From Streptomyces bicolor (GTDB lineage Bacteria > Actinomycetota > Actinomycetes > Streptomycetales > Streptomycetaceae), in assembly GCF_000719285.1 (NCBI RefSeq), contig NZ_JOFS01000032.1, positions 85,953 to 149,952 on the forward strand: 64,000 nt of DNA. Direction: 5' to 3'. A program made the position numbers and the translations under genes. The notes below the pieces were generated by a model. That model made no database searches, was not told the DNA's origin, and worked only from the letters and a program-made list of their open reading frames with translations. Positions 48,654-57,335 of the stretch are shown here, in pieces; positions within the stretch are counted from its first letter, which is position 1, and the number at the start of each line of letters is the position of its first letter.

Positions 48654-49898
48654 ATGACCGAGACTCCTGCATCCCCGTCCCGACGTGCCCTGATCGGCTG
48701 GGGCGGGGCCGGGCTCGCGCTCGGTGCCGTCGCGGCCGGGGGTGCCGTGGCGATGACCGGCACGGGCCAGGACGTGGACCCCGTCGGCGCCGAGGCGGGC
48801 GCCGCCGTCGACTTCCACGGCGACCAGCAGGCCGGTATCGCCACCCCCGTACAGGACCGGCTGCACTTCGCCGCGTTCGACGTGAAGACCGACGACCGCG
48901 CCGAGTTCGTGCGGATGCTGAAGGACTGGACGGCGGCCGCACGCCGGATGACCGCCGGGCAGGCGGTCGGCGAGGGCGCGTACGGCGGTCTGGCCGAGGC
49001 GCCGCCGGACGACACCGGTGAGGCGCTGGGGCTGAAGCCGTCGCGGCTGACCCTCACCATCGGGTTCGGTCCGTCTCTGTTCGAGAAGTTCGGGCTCGCC
49101 GGCCGGCGCCCCGAAGCCCTCGTCGACCTGCCGCACTTCGCCGGCGACAACCTCGACAGGAACCGCAGCGGCGGCGACCTGTGCGTCCAGGCCTGTGCGG
49201 ACGACCCGCAGGTCGCCGTGCACGCGATCCGCAACCTGGCCCGCATCGGCTTCGGCAAGGTCGTCATCAAGTGGTCGCAGCTCGGCTTCGGGAAGACCTC
49301 GTCCACCACCCCCGAGGAGCAGACCCCGCGCAACCTCATGGGCTTCAAGGACGGCACCCGCAACATCGCGGGGACGGAGACGGACCGGCTGAAGAAGTTC
49401 GTGTGGGTCGGCGAGAAGGACGGCCCGGAGTGGATGACCGGCGGCTCCTATCTCGTCGCCCGGCGCATCCGTATGCACATCGAGACCTGGGACCGCACCT
49501 CCCTGCAGGAGCAGGAGGACATCATCGGCCGCGACAAGGGCGAGGGCGCCCCGGTCGGCAAGGCGAAGGAGCGTGACGAGCCGTTCCTGAAGGCGATGCT
49601 GCCCGACGCGCACGTCCGGCTCGCGCACCCCGACTCCAACGACGGGGCCACGATCCTGCGCCGCGGCTACTCCTTCACCGACGGCACCGACGGCCTGGGC
49701 AGGCTGGACGCGGGCCTGTTCTTCCTCGCCTACCAGCGCGACCCGCGCACCGGGTTCATCCCGATCCAGCGCAACCTGGCGATCGACTCGCTCAACGAGT
49801 ACATCCAGCACGTGGGTTCGGCGCTCTTCGCCATCCCGCCCGGCGTCCGCGACAAGGACGACTGGTGGGGCAGCACCCTGTTCGGCAAGGAGGCGTAG
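48654..49898 (+). CDS. efeB: Tat-exported DyP-type peroxidase/deferrochelatase EfeB
   Basis: 414-aa haem peroxidase exported by the Tat pathway: SRRALIGWGG carries the twin arginine ahead of a hydrophobic run. The DyP signature GxxDG is MGFKDGTRN (catalytic Asp), and the proximal His lies in the RRIRMHIETWD region. EfeB is proposed either to oxidise ferrous iron for EfeU or to extract iron from haem. It begins 13 bp after efeO and ends 3 bp before efeU. Confidence 0.94.
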   Translation: MTETPASPSRRALIGWGGAGLALGAVAAGGAVAMTGTGQDVDPVGAEAGAAVDFHGDQQAGIATPVQDRLHFAAFDVKTDDRAEFVRMLKDWTAAARRMTAGQAVGEGAYGGLAEAPPDDTGEALGLKPSRLTLTIGFGPSLFEKFGLAGRRPEALVDLPHFAGDNLDRNRSGGDLCVQACADDPQVAVHAIRNLARIGFGKVVIKWSQLGFGKTSSTTPEEQTPRNLMGFKDGTRNIAGTETDRLKKFVWVGEKDGPEWMTGGSYLVARRIRMHIETWDRTSLQEQEDIIGRDKGEGAPVGKAKERDEPFLKAMLPDAHVRLAHPDSNDGATILRRGYSFTDGTDGLGRLDAGLFFLAYQRDPRTGFIPIQRNLAIDSLNEYIQHVGSALFAIPPGVRDKDDWWGSTLFGKEA

Positions 49899-49901
49899 GC
49901 C

Positions 49902-50774
49902 GTGTTCTCCAACTATCTGATCGGTCTGCGCGAGGGGCTGGAGGCCAGCCTCGTCGTCTGCATCCTCATCGCCTACCTGGTGAAGACGGACCGCCGGGAC
50001 GCCCTCAGGCCCATCTGGATCGGCATCGGCGTCGCGGTCGCCCTGGCGCTCGGCTTCGGCTGCGCGCTCGAATTCGGCTCGCAGGAGCTGACGTTCGAGG
50101 CACAGGAGGCGCTCGGCGGCTCCCTGTCGCTCCTCGCGGTGGTCCTGGTGACGTGGATGGTGTTCTGGATGCGGCGCACCGCCCGGCATCTGAAGGCCGA
50201 ACTGCACGGCAAGCTGGACGCCGCCCTGCGGATGGGCACGGGCGCGCTGGTCGCGACCGCGTTCCTCGCCGTCGGCCGGGAGGGCCTGGAGACGGCCCTG
50301 TTCGTGTGGGCGTCGGTGCGCGCGGCGGGCGACGGCACCCCGCGCCCGCTGATCGGCGTCGCCCTCGGCATCGCCACGGCGGTCGTCCTGGGCTGGCTGT
50401 TCTACCGGGGCGCGCTGCGCATCAACCTCGCCCGGTTCTTCACCTGGACCGGCGGCATGCTGGTGGTCGTGGCGGCGGGCGTGCTGGCGTACGGCTTCCA
50501 CGATCTGCAGGAGGCGCGCTGGCCGCCGGGCCTGAGCGACAAGGCGTTCGACATCAGCGACACCGTCGATCCGTCGAGTTGGTACGGCACCCTCCTGAAG
50601 GGCGTCTTCAACTTCCAGCCCGATCCGACCGTCCTCCAGGTCACGGTGTGGCTGCTGTACCTGATCCCGACGCTCACGCTGTTCCTCGCACCGGTAGGGT
50701 TCGCCTCCGGGAAGGGGAAGGTGAAGGGACCTGATGAGCAGGGAACGCGGCCCTCGAAGGCTCCGCAGGCTTGA
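49902..50774 (+). CDS. efeU: Ferrous/ferric iron permease EfeU (FTR1 family)
   Basis: 290-aa membrane permease with seven predicted spans. The two REGLE iron-binding motifs are LREGLEASLVV (span 1) and VGREGLETALF (span 4). GTG start. Its last 41 bp overlap the next gene, suggesting coupled translation. Confidence 0.94.
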   Translation: MFSNYLIGLREGLEASLVVCILIAYLVKTDRRDALRPIWIGIGVAVALALGFGCALEFGSQELTFEAQEALGGSLSLLAVVLVTWMVFWMRRTARHLKAELHGKLDAALRMGTGALVATAFLAVGREGLETALFVWASVRAAGDGTPRPLIGVALGIATAVVLGWLFYRGALRINLARFFTWTGGMLVVVAAGVLAYGFHDLQEARWPPGLSDKAFDISDTVDPSSWYGTLLKGVFNFQPDPTVLQVTVWLLYLIPTLTLFLAPVGFASGKGKVKGPDEQGTRPSKAPQA

Positions 50775-51726
50775 CCGGAGCGCACTGATAGCTGCCTCGA
50801 TGACCGCTTTGTCGCTGACGGCGAGCGGATGCGTGGTGGTCCACGGGGAGCGGGAGATTCTCCCCTCGGCCACCAAAGCGGAGGCTGCCAAGGCCCTACA
50901 GCAGTTCACAACCGCGTACAACAAGGCGGACAAGGCGTACGACAGCTCCCTCGACGCCGACCACGTCACCGGCGCCCTGAGCGACATCGACGCGGCGCGG
51001 CTGAAGGCGGGCAAGGCGGTGAGCCCCGGCGGCAACGCGGCACACACCCCGCTGGAGCTGTCGGACACCAAGTTCACGATCCCGAAGAAGGCGGGCTGGC
51101 CGCGCTGGTTCGTGGCCGACGCGGCCGGCAACAAGTTCGGCAGCGCACGCTGGTTCTTCGTCTTCACCCGCCACAGCCTGGACGAGCCGTGGGAGGCCGC
51201 GTATCTGACGCTGGTGGCCCCCGACGACGTGCCGAAGTTCAAGACGGACAAGGACGGCTGGGCCGAGGCCGTCCCGGCGAACTCGGCCGAACTGGCCGTG
51301 CCGCCGGGGGACTTGAGCAAGGCGTACGCCGGCTACCTCAAGGACGGCGGGGACGTCTTCGCGGACGGCCGCCACACCAGCGGGTGGCGTGCCGACCGGG
51401 AGAAGGACGCCAAGCGACCGGGTCTGGTCAGCCAGTTCATCGACGAACCGCTCACGAGCGGCGACTACGCCCCGCTGGCGCTGCGCACCACGGACGGCGG
51501 CGCGCTGGTGTTCTTCACCACGCGCTACTACGAGAAGCGGACCGCCTACGCGGGCACCTCGGTCCCCTCTCCGGGCAAGGCCGTCGAGGCGCTGACGAAG
51601 GGCGAGATAAAGCAGTCGCTGACCCTGGAGATCGTCTCCACCGAGGTGGCCCTGGACCCGAAGGGCTCCGGGAAGGTGAAGGTCATCGGCCGAACGCAGG
51701 GGCTCACGTCGGCGAAGGGCGAGTGA
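50734..51726 (+). CDS. Lipoprotein co-transcribed with efeOBU, unknown function
   Basis: 330-aa lipoprotein with lipobox LTASGC after a basic start. The mature part is soluble with RWFVADAAGNKFGSARWFFV and FFTTRYYEKRTAYAGTSV but no recognised domain. It overlaps efeU by 41 bp and has GAAGGG upstream of ATG. Position suggests an accessory role in iron uptake, but family members are also found away from efe genes as far as I know. Confidence 0.8.
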   Translation: MSRERGPRRLRRLDRSALIAASMTALSLTASGCVVVHGEREILPSATKAEAAKALQQFTTAYNKADKAYDSSLDADHVTGALSDIDAARLKAGKAVSPGGNAAHTPLELSDTKFTIPKKAGWPRWFVADAAGNKFGSARWFFVFTRHSLDEPWEAAYLTLVAPDDVPKFKTDKDGWAEAVPANSAELAVPPGDLSKAYAGYLKDGGDVFADGRHTSGWRADREKDAKRPGLVSQFIDEPLTSGDYAPLALRTTDGGALVFFTTRYYEKRTAYAGTSVPSPGKAVEALTKGEIKQSLTLEIVSTEVALDPKGSGKVKVIGRTQGLTSAKGE

Positions 51727-51742
51727 CGTAGCTCAGGCCCGA

Positions 51743-51769
51743 GGGGCGGCGGCTCGGCGCGGCCGCCCC
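51743..51769. terminator. Hairpin between convergent lipoprotein and prim-pol genes
   Basis: GGGGCGGC / GCCGCCCC stem of 8 bp with an 11-nt loop in the 53-bp gap between convergent stops. Confidence 0.55.
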
Positions 51770-51779
51770 GCAGGCCGCC

Positions 51780-52511
51780 TCAGCGGCGCAGCGGCCAGGC
51801 CCCGCTGACGTGGTCGGACTCCTGGCCGACGTGGCGGGCGCAGGCGTCGGTGAGGATCTCCAGCAGGCTCAGCGGGTCGGGCAGCGGGTGTTCGAGCCCG
51901 CGCACCCAGTGCACGGTCCGGCCCTCGCCGGGCAGCTGGGCGGGCGGCACGAGGACGTAGGACCCGCGGCAGTGCCAGCGCAGCCCCGGGTGCTCGTCCA
52001 TGGTCTCGGGGTGGCAGTCCAGCTCGCAGGGCCACCACTCGTCCTCGTCCTCGGGGGTGCCGCGGGTGAGGGTGAAGAACAGCATGCGGCCGTCGTCGCT
52101 CTCGGTGACCGGTCCCACCTCGATGCCGGAATCGAGCAGCCGCTCCAGCGCCTCGCGCCCCGCCTCGATGGGCACGTCTAGGACGTCGTGCACCATGCCG
52201 GTCGCGGTGATGAAGTTGGCCTGCGGCTGATGGCGGGCCCAGCGCTCGATCTGGGCGCGGTCGGTGGTGGACTGCGTCTGCCAGGCGAAGGACACCGGGT
52301 GCCGGGCGGGGGTGGGACAGCCGACCCGGTCACAGGAACAGCGGTAGCCGGCGGGGTGCGCGGCGGGCGCGAGGGGCAGTCCCGCCGCGGCGGCGGCCAG
52401 CAGCAGGGCCTCCCTGCCACCGTCGTCGGCGGCGTCCTTGGGGCGGCGTCCACGCAGCCACTGGGAGAATTTGCCCTGCAGGCCGGTCCGGCCGCCCAAC
52501 TCCGAGCTCAT
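51780..52511 (-). CDS. Bifunctional DNA primase/polymerase (prim-pol) N-terminal-like protein
   Basis: 243-aa protein resembling the archaeo-eukaryotic primase/prim-pol N-terminal domain found in actinobacteria. Features: ALLLAAAAAGLPLAPAAHPA, a Cys cluster CSCDRVGC, ARHPVSFAWQTQSTTD, and NFITATGMVHDVLDVPIE, where the strand normally carries the catalytic acidic pair. Only one Asp and one Glu are seen there, so catalytic competence is doubtful. No helicase or replication gene accompanies it. GAGG ribosome site before ATG. Confidence 0.75.
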   Translation of the reverse strand: MSSELGGRTGLQGKFSQWLRGRRPKDAADDGGREALLLAAAAAGLPLAPAAHPAGYRCSCDRVGCPTPARHPVSFAWQTQSTTDRAQIERWARHQPQANFITATGMVHDVLDVPIEAGREALERLLDSGIEVGPVTESDDGRMLFFTLTRGTPEDEDEWWPCELDCHPETMDEHPGLRWHCRGSYVLVPPAQLPGEGRTVHWVRGLEHPLPDPLSLLEILTDACARHVGQESDHVSGAWPLRR

Positions 52512-52667
52512 CTATCGCCTCGCCTCGCTGTCGTGCGGAACAGCATGCCCTATGGTCCCATCATCGTGCGCTCCGGGGGGCCGTAGCGGACAACCGGGGT
52601 AGGTGGGGCGAGGCGTACACAGCACCGCGATCAGGGGTAATGGGCAGCTTTGGCGGGATTTACGTCC

Positions 52668-53303
52668 CTACCGTGTGCGCGGTGCGATGCCGTACAGGGC
52701 GTAGTCGACCAACGTGTCCGTGTACTCGTACGAGATCGGGCCCGTGTGCTGCAGCCAACGCTGGGCGAGGGGGGAGACCCACAGTTCCAGGGCGATGCGC
52801 GGGTCGACCTCCGGGCGGACCTGGCCGGCCTCCTGGGCGGCGCGCACCCGGTCGACGTACAGCATGAGCGAGGGTTCGAGGAGCTTGGTCACGAAGACCC
52901 GGCCGAGCTGTTCGTTGACCACGCCCTCGGCGGCGAGGGCGCGGGACGGGATCTCGAAGCGGGGGTCCTTGAGCTGGTCGACGGTGAGGCGCAGTACGGC
53001 TTTGAGATCGGCGGCGAGGTCGCCGGTGTCCGGGATGGCGAACTCGTACTCCGGGCCGGCGTCCCGGGACGCCTGCTCGCTCAGGTCGAGGAAGGCCTCC
53101 AGCAGGACGTCCGCCTTCGACGACCACCAGCGGTAGATCGTCTGCTTGCCGACGCCGGCGCGGGCGGCGATGCCCTCGATCGTGGTCCTCGGGTAGCCGA
53201 CTTCCCCGACGAGGGCGAGGGCGGCGCCGTAGATGGCCCGACGGGACTTCTCACTCCGGCGGGTGGAGCTGGGGGCGGGCTGAGCGGACTTCTGGGCTGC
53301 CAT
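52668..53303 (-). CDS. TetR-family transcriptional repressor
   Basis: 211-aa regulator. Helix-turn-helix IEGIAARAGVGKQTIYRWW (about residues 42-60); the remainder is a TetR_C-type ligand and dimer domain. The ATG lacks a ribosome site; the transcript may be leaderless. Two palindromes of the same type lie in the 112-bp gap to the divergent DUF6243 gene, so it probably represses both itself and that gene. Confidence 0.9.
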   Translation of the reverse strand: MAAQKSAQPAPSSTRRSEKSRRAIYGAALALVGEVGYPRTTIEGIAARAGVGKQTIYRWWSSKADVLLEAFLDLSEQASRDAGPEYEFAIPDTGDLAADLKAVLRLTVDQLKDPRFEIPSRALAAEGVVNEQLGRVFVTKLLEPSLMLYVDRVRAAQEAGQVRPEVDPRIALELWVSPLAQRWLQHTGPISYEYTDTLVDYALYGIAPRTR

Positions 53304-53326
53304 GGCTTGAATTTATCAGGTTGACA

Positions 53327-53339
53327 AGACGGAGCGTCT
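53327..53339. promoter_or_regulatory. TetR operator 1
   Basis: AGACG-GAG-CGTCT, a perfect 5-3-5 palindrome just upstream of the tetR start, next to TTGACA (53321-53326) on the plus strand. Confidence 0.65.
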
Positions 53340-53367
53340 CGCCGGACCCTGGGTGAGCACGATACAT

Positions 53368-53384
53368 CGAGACGAACCGTCTCG
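53368..53384. promoter_or_regulatory. TetR operator 2
   Basis: CGAGACG-AAC-CGTCTCG, a perfect 7-3-7 palindrome sharing the AGACG-N3-CGTCT core with operator 1, 43 bp centre to centre, right after a GATACAT -10-like element of the divergent gene. Confidence 0.7.
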
Positions 53385-53415
53385 TTTCATTCATTCCGAC
53401 GAAAGGAGCTCCACC

Positions 53416-53619
53416 ATGGCCCGAAGCGGAGCCGGAAACATGCTGGGCGTCGGCGGGACGCGACGGAACCTCGGCCGCAACGCGCTGCGCGGAGGCGGCC
53501 GGGACGGCCGTATCGGCGGCGGGACCGACCCCCTTGCCCAGAAGAAGGAGCTGCTGCGCAAGCTCCAGGAGAAACAGGGGCAACGGCGGGAAGGGGAGCC
53601 GACCGACGACGCGTCGTGA
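53416..53619 (+). CDS. DUF6243-type small basic protein
   Basis: 67-aa Gly/Arg-rich protein: NMLGVGGTRRNLGRNALRGG, then DPLAQKKELLRKLQEK, a short amphipathic helix. I associate this with DUF6243. AAAGGAG lies 7 nt before ATG. The gene is divergent from tetR behind two TetR operators, making it the likely regulated target. Function unknown; the composition suggests nucleic-acid binding. Confidence 0.8.
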   Translation: MARSGAGNMLGVGGTRRNLGRNALRGGGRDGRIGGGTDPLAQKKELLRKLQEKQGQRREGEPTDDAS

Positions 53620-53648
53620 TCGGCGTCCGCGTTCCCCGTGCCCCTTCG

Positions 53649-53680
53649 GGCCCGTCTCCCCCGCCCGGGGGAGGCGGGCC
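53649..53680. terminator. Bidirectional hairpin between DUF6243 and rsm22-like genes
   Basis: GGCCCGTCTCCCCC pairs with GGGGGAGGCGGGCC (one mismatch) around a short loop, between two convergent stops. Confidence 0.75.
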
Positions 53681-53703
53681 GCTCTCGTGCGGTGGGCCGG
53701 TGC

Positions 53704-54702
53704 CTAGGGCTCTTCGTTCTCGGCCGGAGGCCAGGCGTCGCCCCAGTCCGCGTCGCGGGCCGCCTTGTAGAGGTCGCCGTGGCGTTTGGTGATCGTGGTG
53801 CGGCGCAGGGAGGGTTCGGTTTCGCACAGGTCGAGGAGGACCTGGCCCTTGCGGATCTGCGGTTTGCGTACGACGCGGGCGGGGGCCGGGGTGGCGGGGT
53901 GGCGGGTGGCGGCGACGTAGGCGAACTTCTCGTCCTCGTAGGCGAGGGAGCCGCCCTTGATCTGGCGGTGGAGCGAGGAGCGGCTGACCCTTGCCGAGAA
54001 GTGGCACCAGTCCGTGCCGGGGACGATGGGGCAGGCGGCGCTGTGCGGGCAGGGGGCGGCGATGTGGAAGCCGGCGGTGACGAGGCGGTCGCGGGCCTCG
54101 ATGACGCGGGTGTAGCCGTCCGGGGTGCCGGGCTCGACGATCACGACGGCCTGGGCGGCGGAGGCGACGGTGTCGAGGAGGGTGGTGCGGTCGGGGGCGG
54201 TGAGCTCGTTGAGGACGTAGGAGACCGTGACGAGGTCGGTGGGGTCCAGGGTGAGCGTCGAGCCGATTCGGGCGCGGTGCCAACGGGCGTTCTGCAGCGC
54301 GGGGTTGGCGGCGGCGATCTCCCGGCCGATGGCGAGGGCGGGCTCGGCCCAGTCCAGCACGGTGACGCCGCGCTCGCCGGGCCAGGTGGCGGTGACGGCC
54401 CAGGTCGCGGCGCCGGTTCCGCCGCCGACGTCGGTGTGGCTGGTGGGGGTCCAGTCGGGGACGGCCTGCGCGAACGCCTCCAGTGCCGCGTGGACGGCCT
54501 CGAAGGTCGCGGGCATGCGGTAGGCGGCGTAGGCGGCGACGTCGGCGCGGTCGCGGAGGATGGGGGTGTGGGTGGGGGTGGCGCCCCGGTAGGTGGCGAT
54601 CAGGCGGTCGACGGCCTGGGCGGCCTGGCGGGGTGGGAGGCCGTCGAGGAGGGTGGCGAGGCTGTGGCGCAGGGTCTCGGCCGGGGGTACGGGGGCGTTC
54701 AC
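53704..54702 (-). CDS. Rsm22-family methyltransferase-like protein
   Basis: 332-aa protein of the mitochondrial-type Rsm22 (METTL17-like) family. The SAM-binding GGGTGAATWAV lies around residue 93, VTVSYVLNEL follows, and the C-terminal half has the Cys cluster PCPHSAACPIVPGTDWCHFS, which binds an iron-sulphur cluster or zinc in relatives. Thought to assist small ribosomal subunit assembly; activity is not proven for most members. GTG start. Confidence 0.88.
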   Translation of the reverse strand: MNAPVPPAETLRHSLATLLDGLPPRQAAQAVDRLIATYRGATPTHTPILRDRADVAAYAAYRMPATFEAVHAALEAFAQAVPDWTPTSHTDVGGGTGAATWAVTATWPGERGVTVLDWAEPALAIGREIAAANPALQNARWHRARIGSTLTLDPTDLVTVSYVLNELTAPDRTTLLDTVASAAQAVVIVEPGTPDGYTRVIEARDRLVTAGFHIAAPCPHSAACPIVPGTDWCHFSARVSRSSLHRQIKGGSLAYEDEKFAYVAATRHPATPAPARVVRKPQIRKGQVLLDLCETEPSLRRTTITKRHGDLYKAARDADWGDAWPPAENEEP

Positions 54703-54748
54703 TCGGCGATTCTATGAGGGTGCGGGGCGTGGGTGCGGGCCTCGGTCT

Positions 54749-54769
54749 CCTCAAACGCCGGACGGGCTG
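54749..54769 (-). repeat. Dispersed repeat family B, short copy
   Basis: 21 bp identical, inverted, to the start of the copy at 17685-17755 (CAGCCCGTCCGGCGTTTGAG then G). It sits between two genes reading leftward. Confidence 0.7.
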
Positions 54770-54779
54770 AAATACCTGC

Positions 54780-55967
54780 TTACGTACCCCGCACCGCCCG
54801 TGCCACCCTCGTCCCCACCGCCGCCCGCGGCCGGCTGTCCGGCCCCCGCCTGCGCGGATGCACCGTGTTCGCCAGCAGCACGACGAAAGTGTCCGTCGCC
54901 GGATCCAGCACCAGCGATGTCCCCGTGAACCCGGTGTGCCCCGCCGCCCCCCGCCCCGCCAGCTCCCCCATGAACCACGGCTGGTCGATCGCGAACCCCA
55001 GCCCGGGCGGGGTCAGCAGCAGTTCCACGAAGTCGGGGCCGAGGATGCGGGCGGGGCCGTACGCGCCGCCCGACAGCAGTGCTCGGCAGAAGATCGCCAG
55101 GTCTCGGGCCGTCGAGAAGAGGCCCGCATGGCCGGCCACCCCGCCCAGCGCCCACGCGTTCTCGTCGTGGACGACACCCCGCAGCATCCCCCGGTCCGCC
55201 TTGGCCCACGGCCGCCGTTGGTCCTCGGTCGCCGCCGCCCCGGGGCAGGGCCCGAAGTGGGTCGCGGTCATGCCGAGGGGGCGGGTGATGCCGTCGTGGA
55301 CGAGGACGTCGAGCGTGCGGCTCGTGAGGCGTTCCAGTACGTGCTGGAGCAGGAGGAGGTTCAGGTCGGAGTAGCAGTAGGTGCCGGGCACGCCGATCGG
55401 TGGCTCCGCGCGGAGCATCTCCAGCCGCTCCGCGTCGTCCGCGCAGTCGTACAGCGGCAGTTCGGGCCGCAGTCCGGACGTGTGCGTGAGCAGTTGGCGC
55501 ACCGTGATGCCGTACCGGGCCGCCGCTCGGAAGTCCGGCAGGTACGCCCCGACCCGCGCGTCGATGCCGAGCGTGCCCCGCTCGATCTGCTGCACCGCGG
55601 CCACCGAGGTGAACAGCTTGGTGAGGGAGGCCAGATCGAAGGGCGTGTCCGTGGTCATCGGAACGCGGGCGCCGGGCGGCAGTTCCACCCCGGCGTCCCT
55701 CTTCTCGTCGTAGGAGGCGTACCGCACCGCCCAGCCGGCCGCCTCCTCCACCGCGAGGTACGGCCCCCGCCCGACGGCCAGCACCGCGCCGGCCGCCCAG
55801 GGGCGAGGGCCGGTGCTGAGGTCATGGACCTCGCGGACGAGATGACGGATCTCCTCGGGGTCGAGTCCGGCCCTTTCCGGCGTGTCCCCGCGCAGTCTCG
55901 GCGCGCTCAGCTCTCCGCTCCCTCCGCACCCGCAGATCTGTCCGCACGTCTGTTCCAAGGACGGCAC
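54780..55967 (-). CDS. Serine hydrolase, beta-lactamase/esterase family
   Basis: 395 aa from the GTG at 55967. Penicillin-binding-protein-like fold: nucleophile Ser and Lys in FDLASLTKLF (SxxK), Tyr in CYSDLNLLL (YxN-like), and a C-terminal HTGFTG motif (KTG equivalent). Likely an esterase or beta-lactamase-like enzyme, cytoplasmic as no signal is seen. The start is uncertain: no ATG or GTG with a good ribosome site exists closer to the conserved GDTPERAGLDPEE, and the chosen one overlaps the MFS gene by 61 bp. Confidence 0.82.
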   Translation of the reverse strand: MPSLEQTCGQICGCGGSGELSAPRLRGDTPERAGLDPEEIRHLVREVHDLSTGPRPWAAGAVLAVGRGPYLAVEEAAGWAVRYASYDEKRDAGVELPPGARVPMTTDTPFDLASLTKLFTSVAAVQQIERGTLGIDARVGAYLPDFRAAARYGITVRQLLTHTSGLRPELPLYDCADDAERLEMLRAEPPIGVPGTYCYSDLNLLLLQHVLERLTSRTLDVLVHDGITRPLGMTATHFGPCPGAAATEDQRRPWAKADRGMLRGVVHDENAWALGGVAGHAGLFSTARDLAIFCRALLSGGAYGPARILGPDFVELLLTPPGLGFAIDQPWFMGELAGRGAAGHTGFTGTSLVLDPATDTFVVLLANTVHPRRRGPDSRPRAAVGTRVARAVRGT

Positions 55968-57250
55968 ATTCCCATGAAGCAGGCCAGCGCCACCAGTGCT
56001 GCGGCCAGTTGGACGACGGCCATCGGGACGGCGGTGTCCTCCCCGGCGACACCCACGAGGGGCGAGGCGATCGCGCCGATGAGGAAGGAGGACGTGCCGA
56101 GGAGCGCGGACGCGGAGCCGGCGGCGTGCTTGGTGCGCAGGAGGGCCAGCGCCTGGGTGTTGGGCAAGGTCACGCCCATCGCGGACATCAGGACGAAGAG
56201 GGCCGCGGCCACCGGCACCAGGCCGACCTCGCCGAACACGCCCAGGGACATCAGCAGCAGCGCCGTCGCCGCCAGGATCACCACCGCCAGGCCCGCCCCG
56301 AGCACCCGGTCCAGGCTGACCCGCCCCACCAGCACCTTGCCGTTGATCTGGCCGACGACCACCAGCCCGACCGAGTTGAGGCCGAACAGCAGGCTGAAGG
56401 TCTGCGGCGAGGCCCCGTAGATCTCCTGGATCACGAACGGCGACGCCGATATGTAGGCGAAGAGGGCGGCAAAGGCGAACCCTCCTGCCAGCATGTACCC
56501 GGCGAAGGGGCCGTCGGCCAGCAGTCCGCGCATGGCGCGCAGGGCCGCGCCGACCCCGCCGGCGTGCCGGTCGTCCGCCGGGAGGGTCTCGGGGAGCTTC
56601 CACCAGACGAGGCCCGCCAGCAGCACCCCGACCACCGTCAGCACAGCGAACACGCCCCGCCAGTCCGTCACCCGCAGCATCTGCCCGCCGATGAGCGGCG
56701 CGATGATCGGGGCGACGCCCGAGATCAGCATGAGGGTGGAGAAGAAGCGGGCCATCGCCAGGCCGTCGTACAGATCGCGTACGACCGCCCGCGCGATGAC
56801 GATCGCCGCCGCACCCGCGAGTCCCTGTGCCAGCCGGAAGGCGATCAGGGACTCGACGGTGGGCGCGAGCGCGCACAGCACGGTGGCCACGACGTACACG
56901 GCCAGGCCCGTCAGCAGCGGGCGTCTGCGGCCCCAGCGGTCGCTCATCGGGCCGACCACCAGCTGCCCGAGCGCCATGCCGGCCAGGCAGGCCGTGAGCG
57001 TGAGCTGGACGGTCGCGGCGGGCGCGTGCAGGGACCCGGTGACCTCGGGGAGCGCCGGGAGGTACATGTCCATCGCCAGCGGGGGCGTGGCCGTCAGTCC
57101 GCCGAGGATGAAGGTGACGAGGAAGCCGGTGCGGCGGAGGGAGCGGGTGGGCGGTTGCTTCGCCGAAGGTGGATTCGCCGGTGACACCGCCGAAGGTGAA
57201 GGTGTCGCCGACTGCGACGCGTCCTCTATCGGCCCCCCACGGTCGCCCAT
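55907..57250 (-). CDS. Bcr/CflA-family multidrug MFS exporter
   Basis: 447-aa membrane protein with 12 spans after a ~38-residue Ser/Pro-rich N-terminus. The signature MDMYLPALPEV of the Bcr/CflA branch and GPMSDRWGRRRPLLTG (loop 2-3) are clear. GGAGGGG lies 3 nt before ATG. The serine hydrolase gene starts inside its 3' end, so the two probably form an operon. Drug or amino-acid export is the family role. Confidence 0.92.
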   Translation of the reverse strand: MGDRGGPIEDASQSATPSPSAVSPANPPSAKQPPTRSLRRTGFLVTFILGGLTATPPLAMDMYLPALPEVTGSLHAPAATVQLTLTACLAGMALGQLVVGPMSDRWGRRRPLLTGLAVYVVATVLCALAPTVESLIAFRLAQGLAGAAAIVIARAVVRDLYDGLAMARFFSTLMLISGVAPIIAPLIGGQMLRVTDWRGVFAVLTVVGVLLAGLVWWKLPETLPADDRHAGGVGAALRAMRGLLADGPFAGYMLAGGFAFAALFAYISASPFVIQEIYGASPQTFSLLFGLNSVGLVVVGQINGKVLVGRVSLDRVLGAGLAVVILAATALLLMSLGVFGEVGLVPVAAALFVLMSAMGVTLPNTQALALLRTKHAAGSASALLGTSSFLIGAIASPLVGVAGEDTAVPMAVVQLAAALVALACFMGMCRPWNRRADRSAGAEGAES

Positions 57251-57335
57251 GCACCCCTCCCTCTCCCAGTGATCCGCCCTCTATGCTCTCAGCTCGTACA
57301 GAGTGCCGAGGGTCACATGACCGAGGGGTGGGGCC

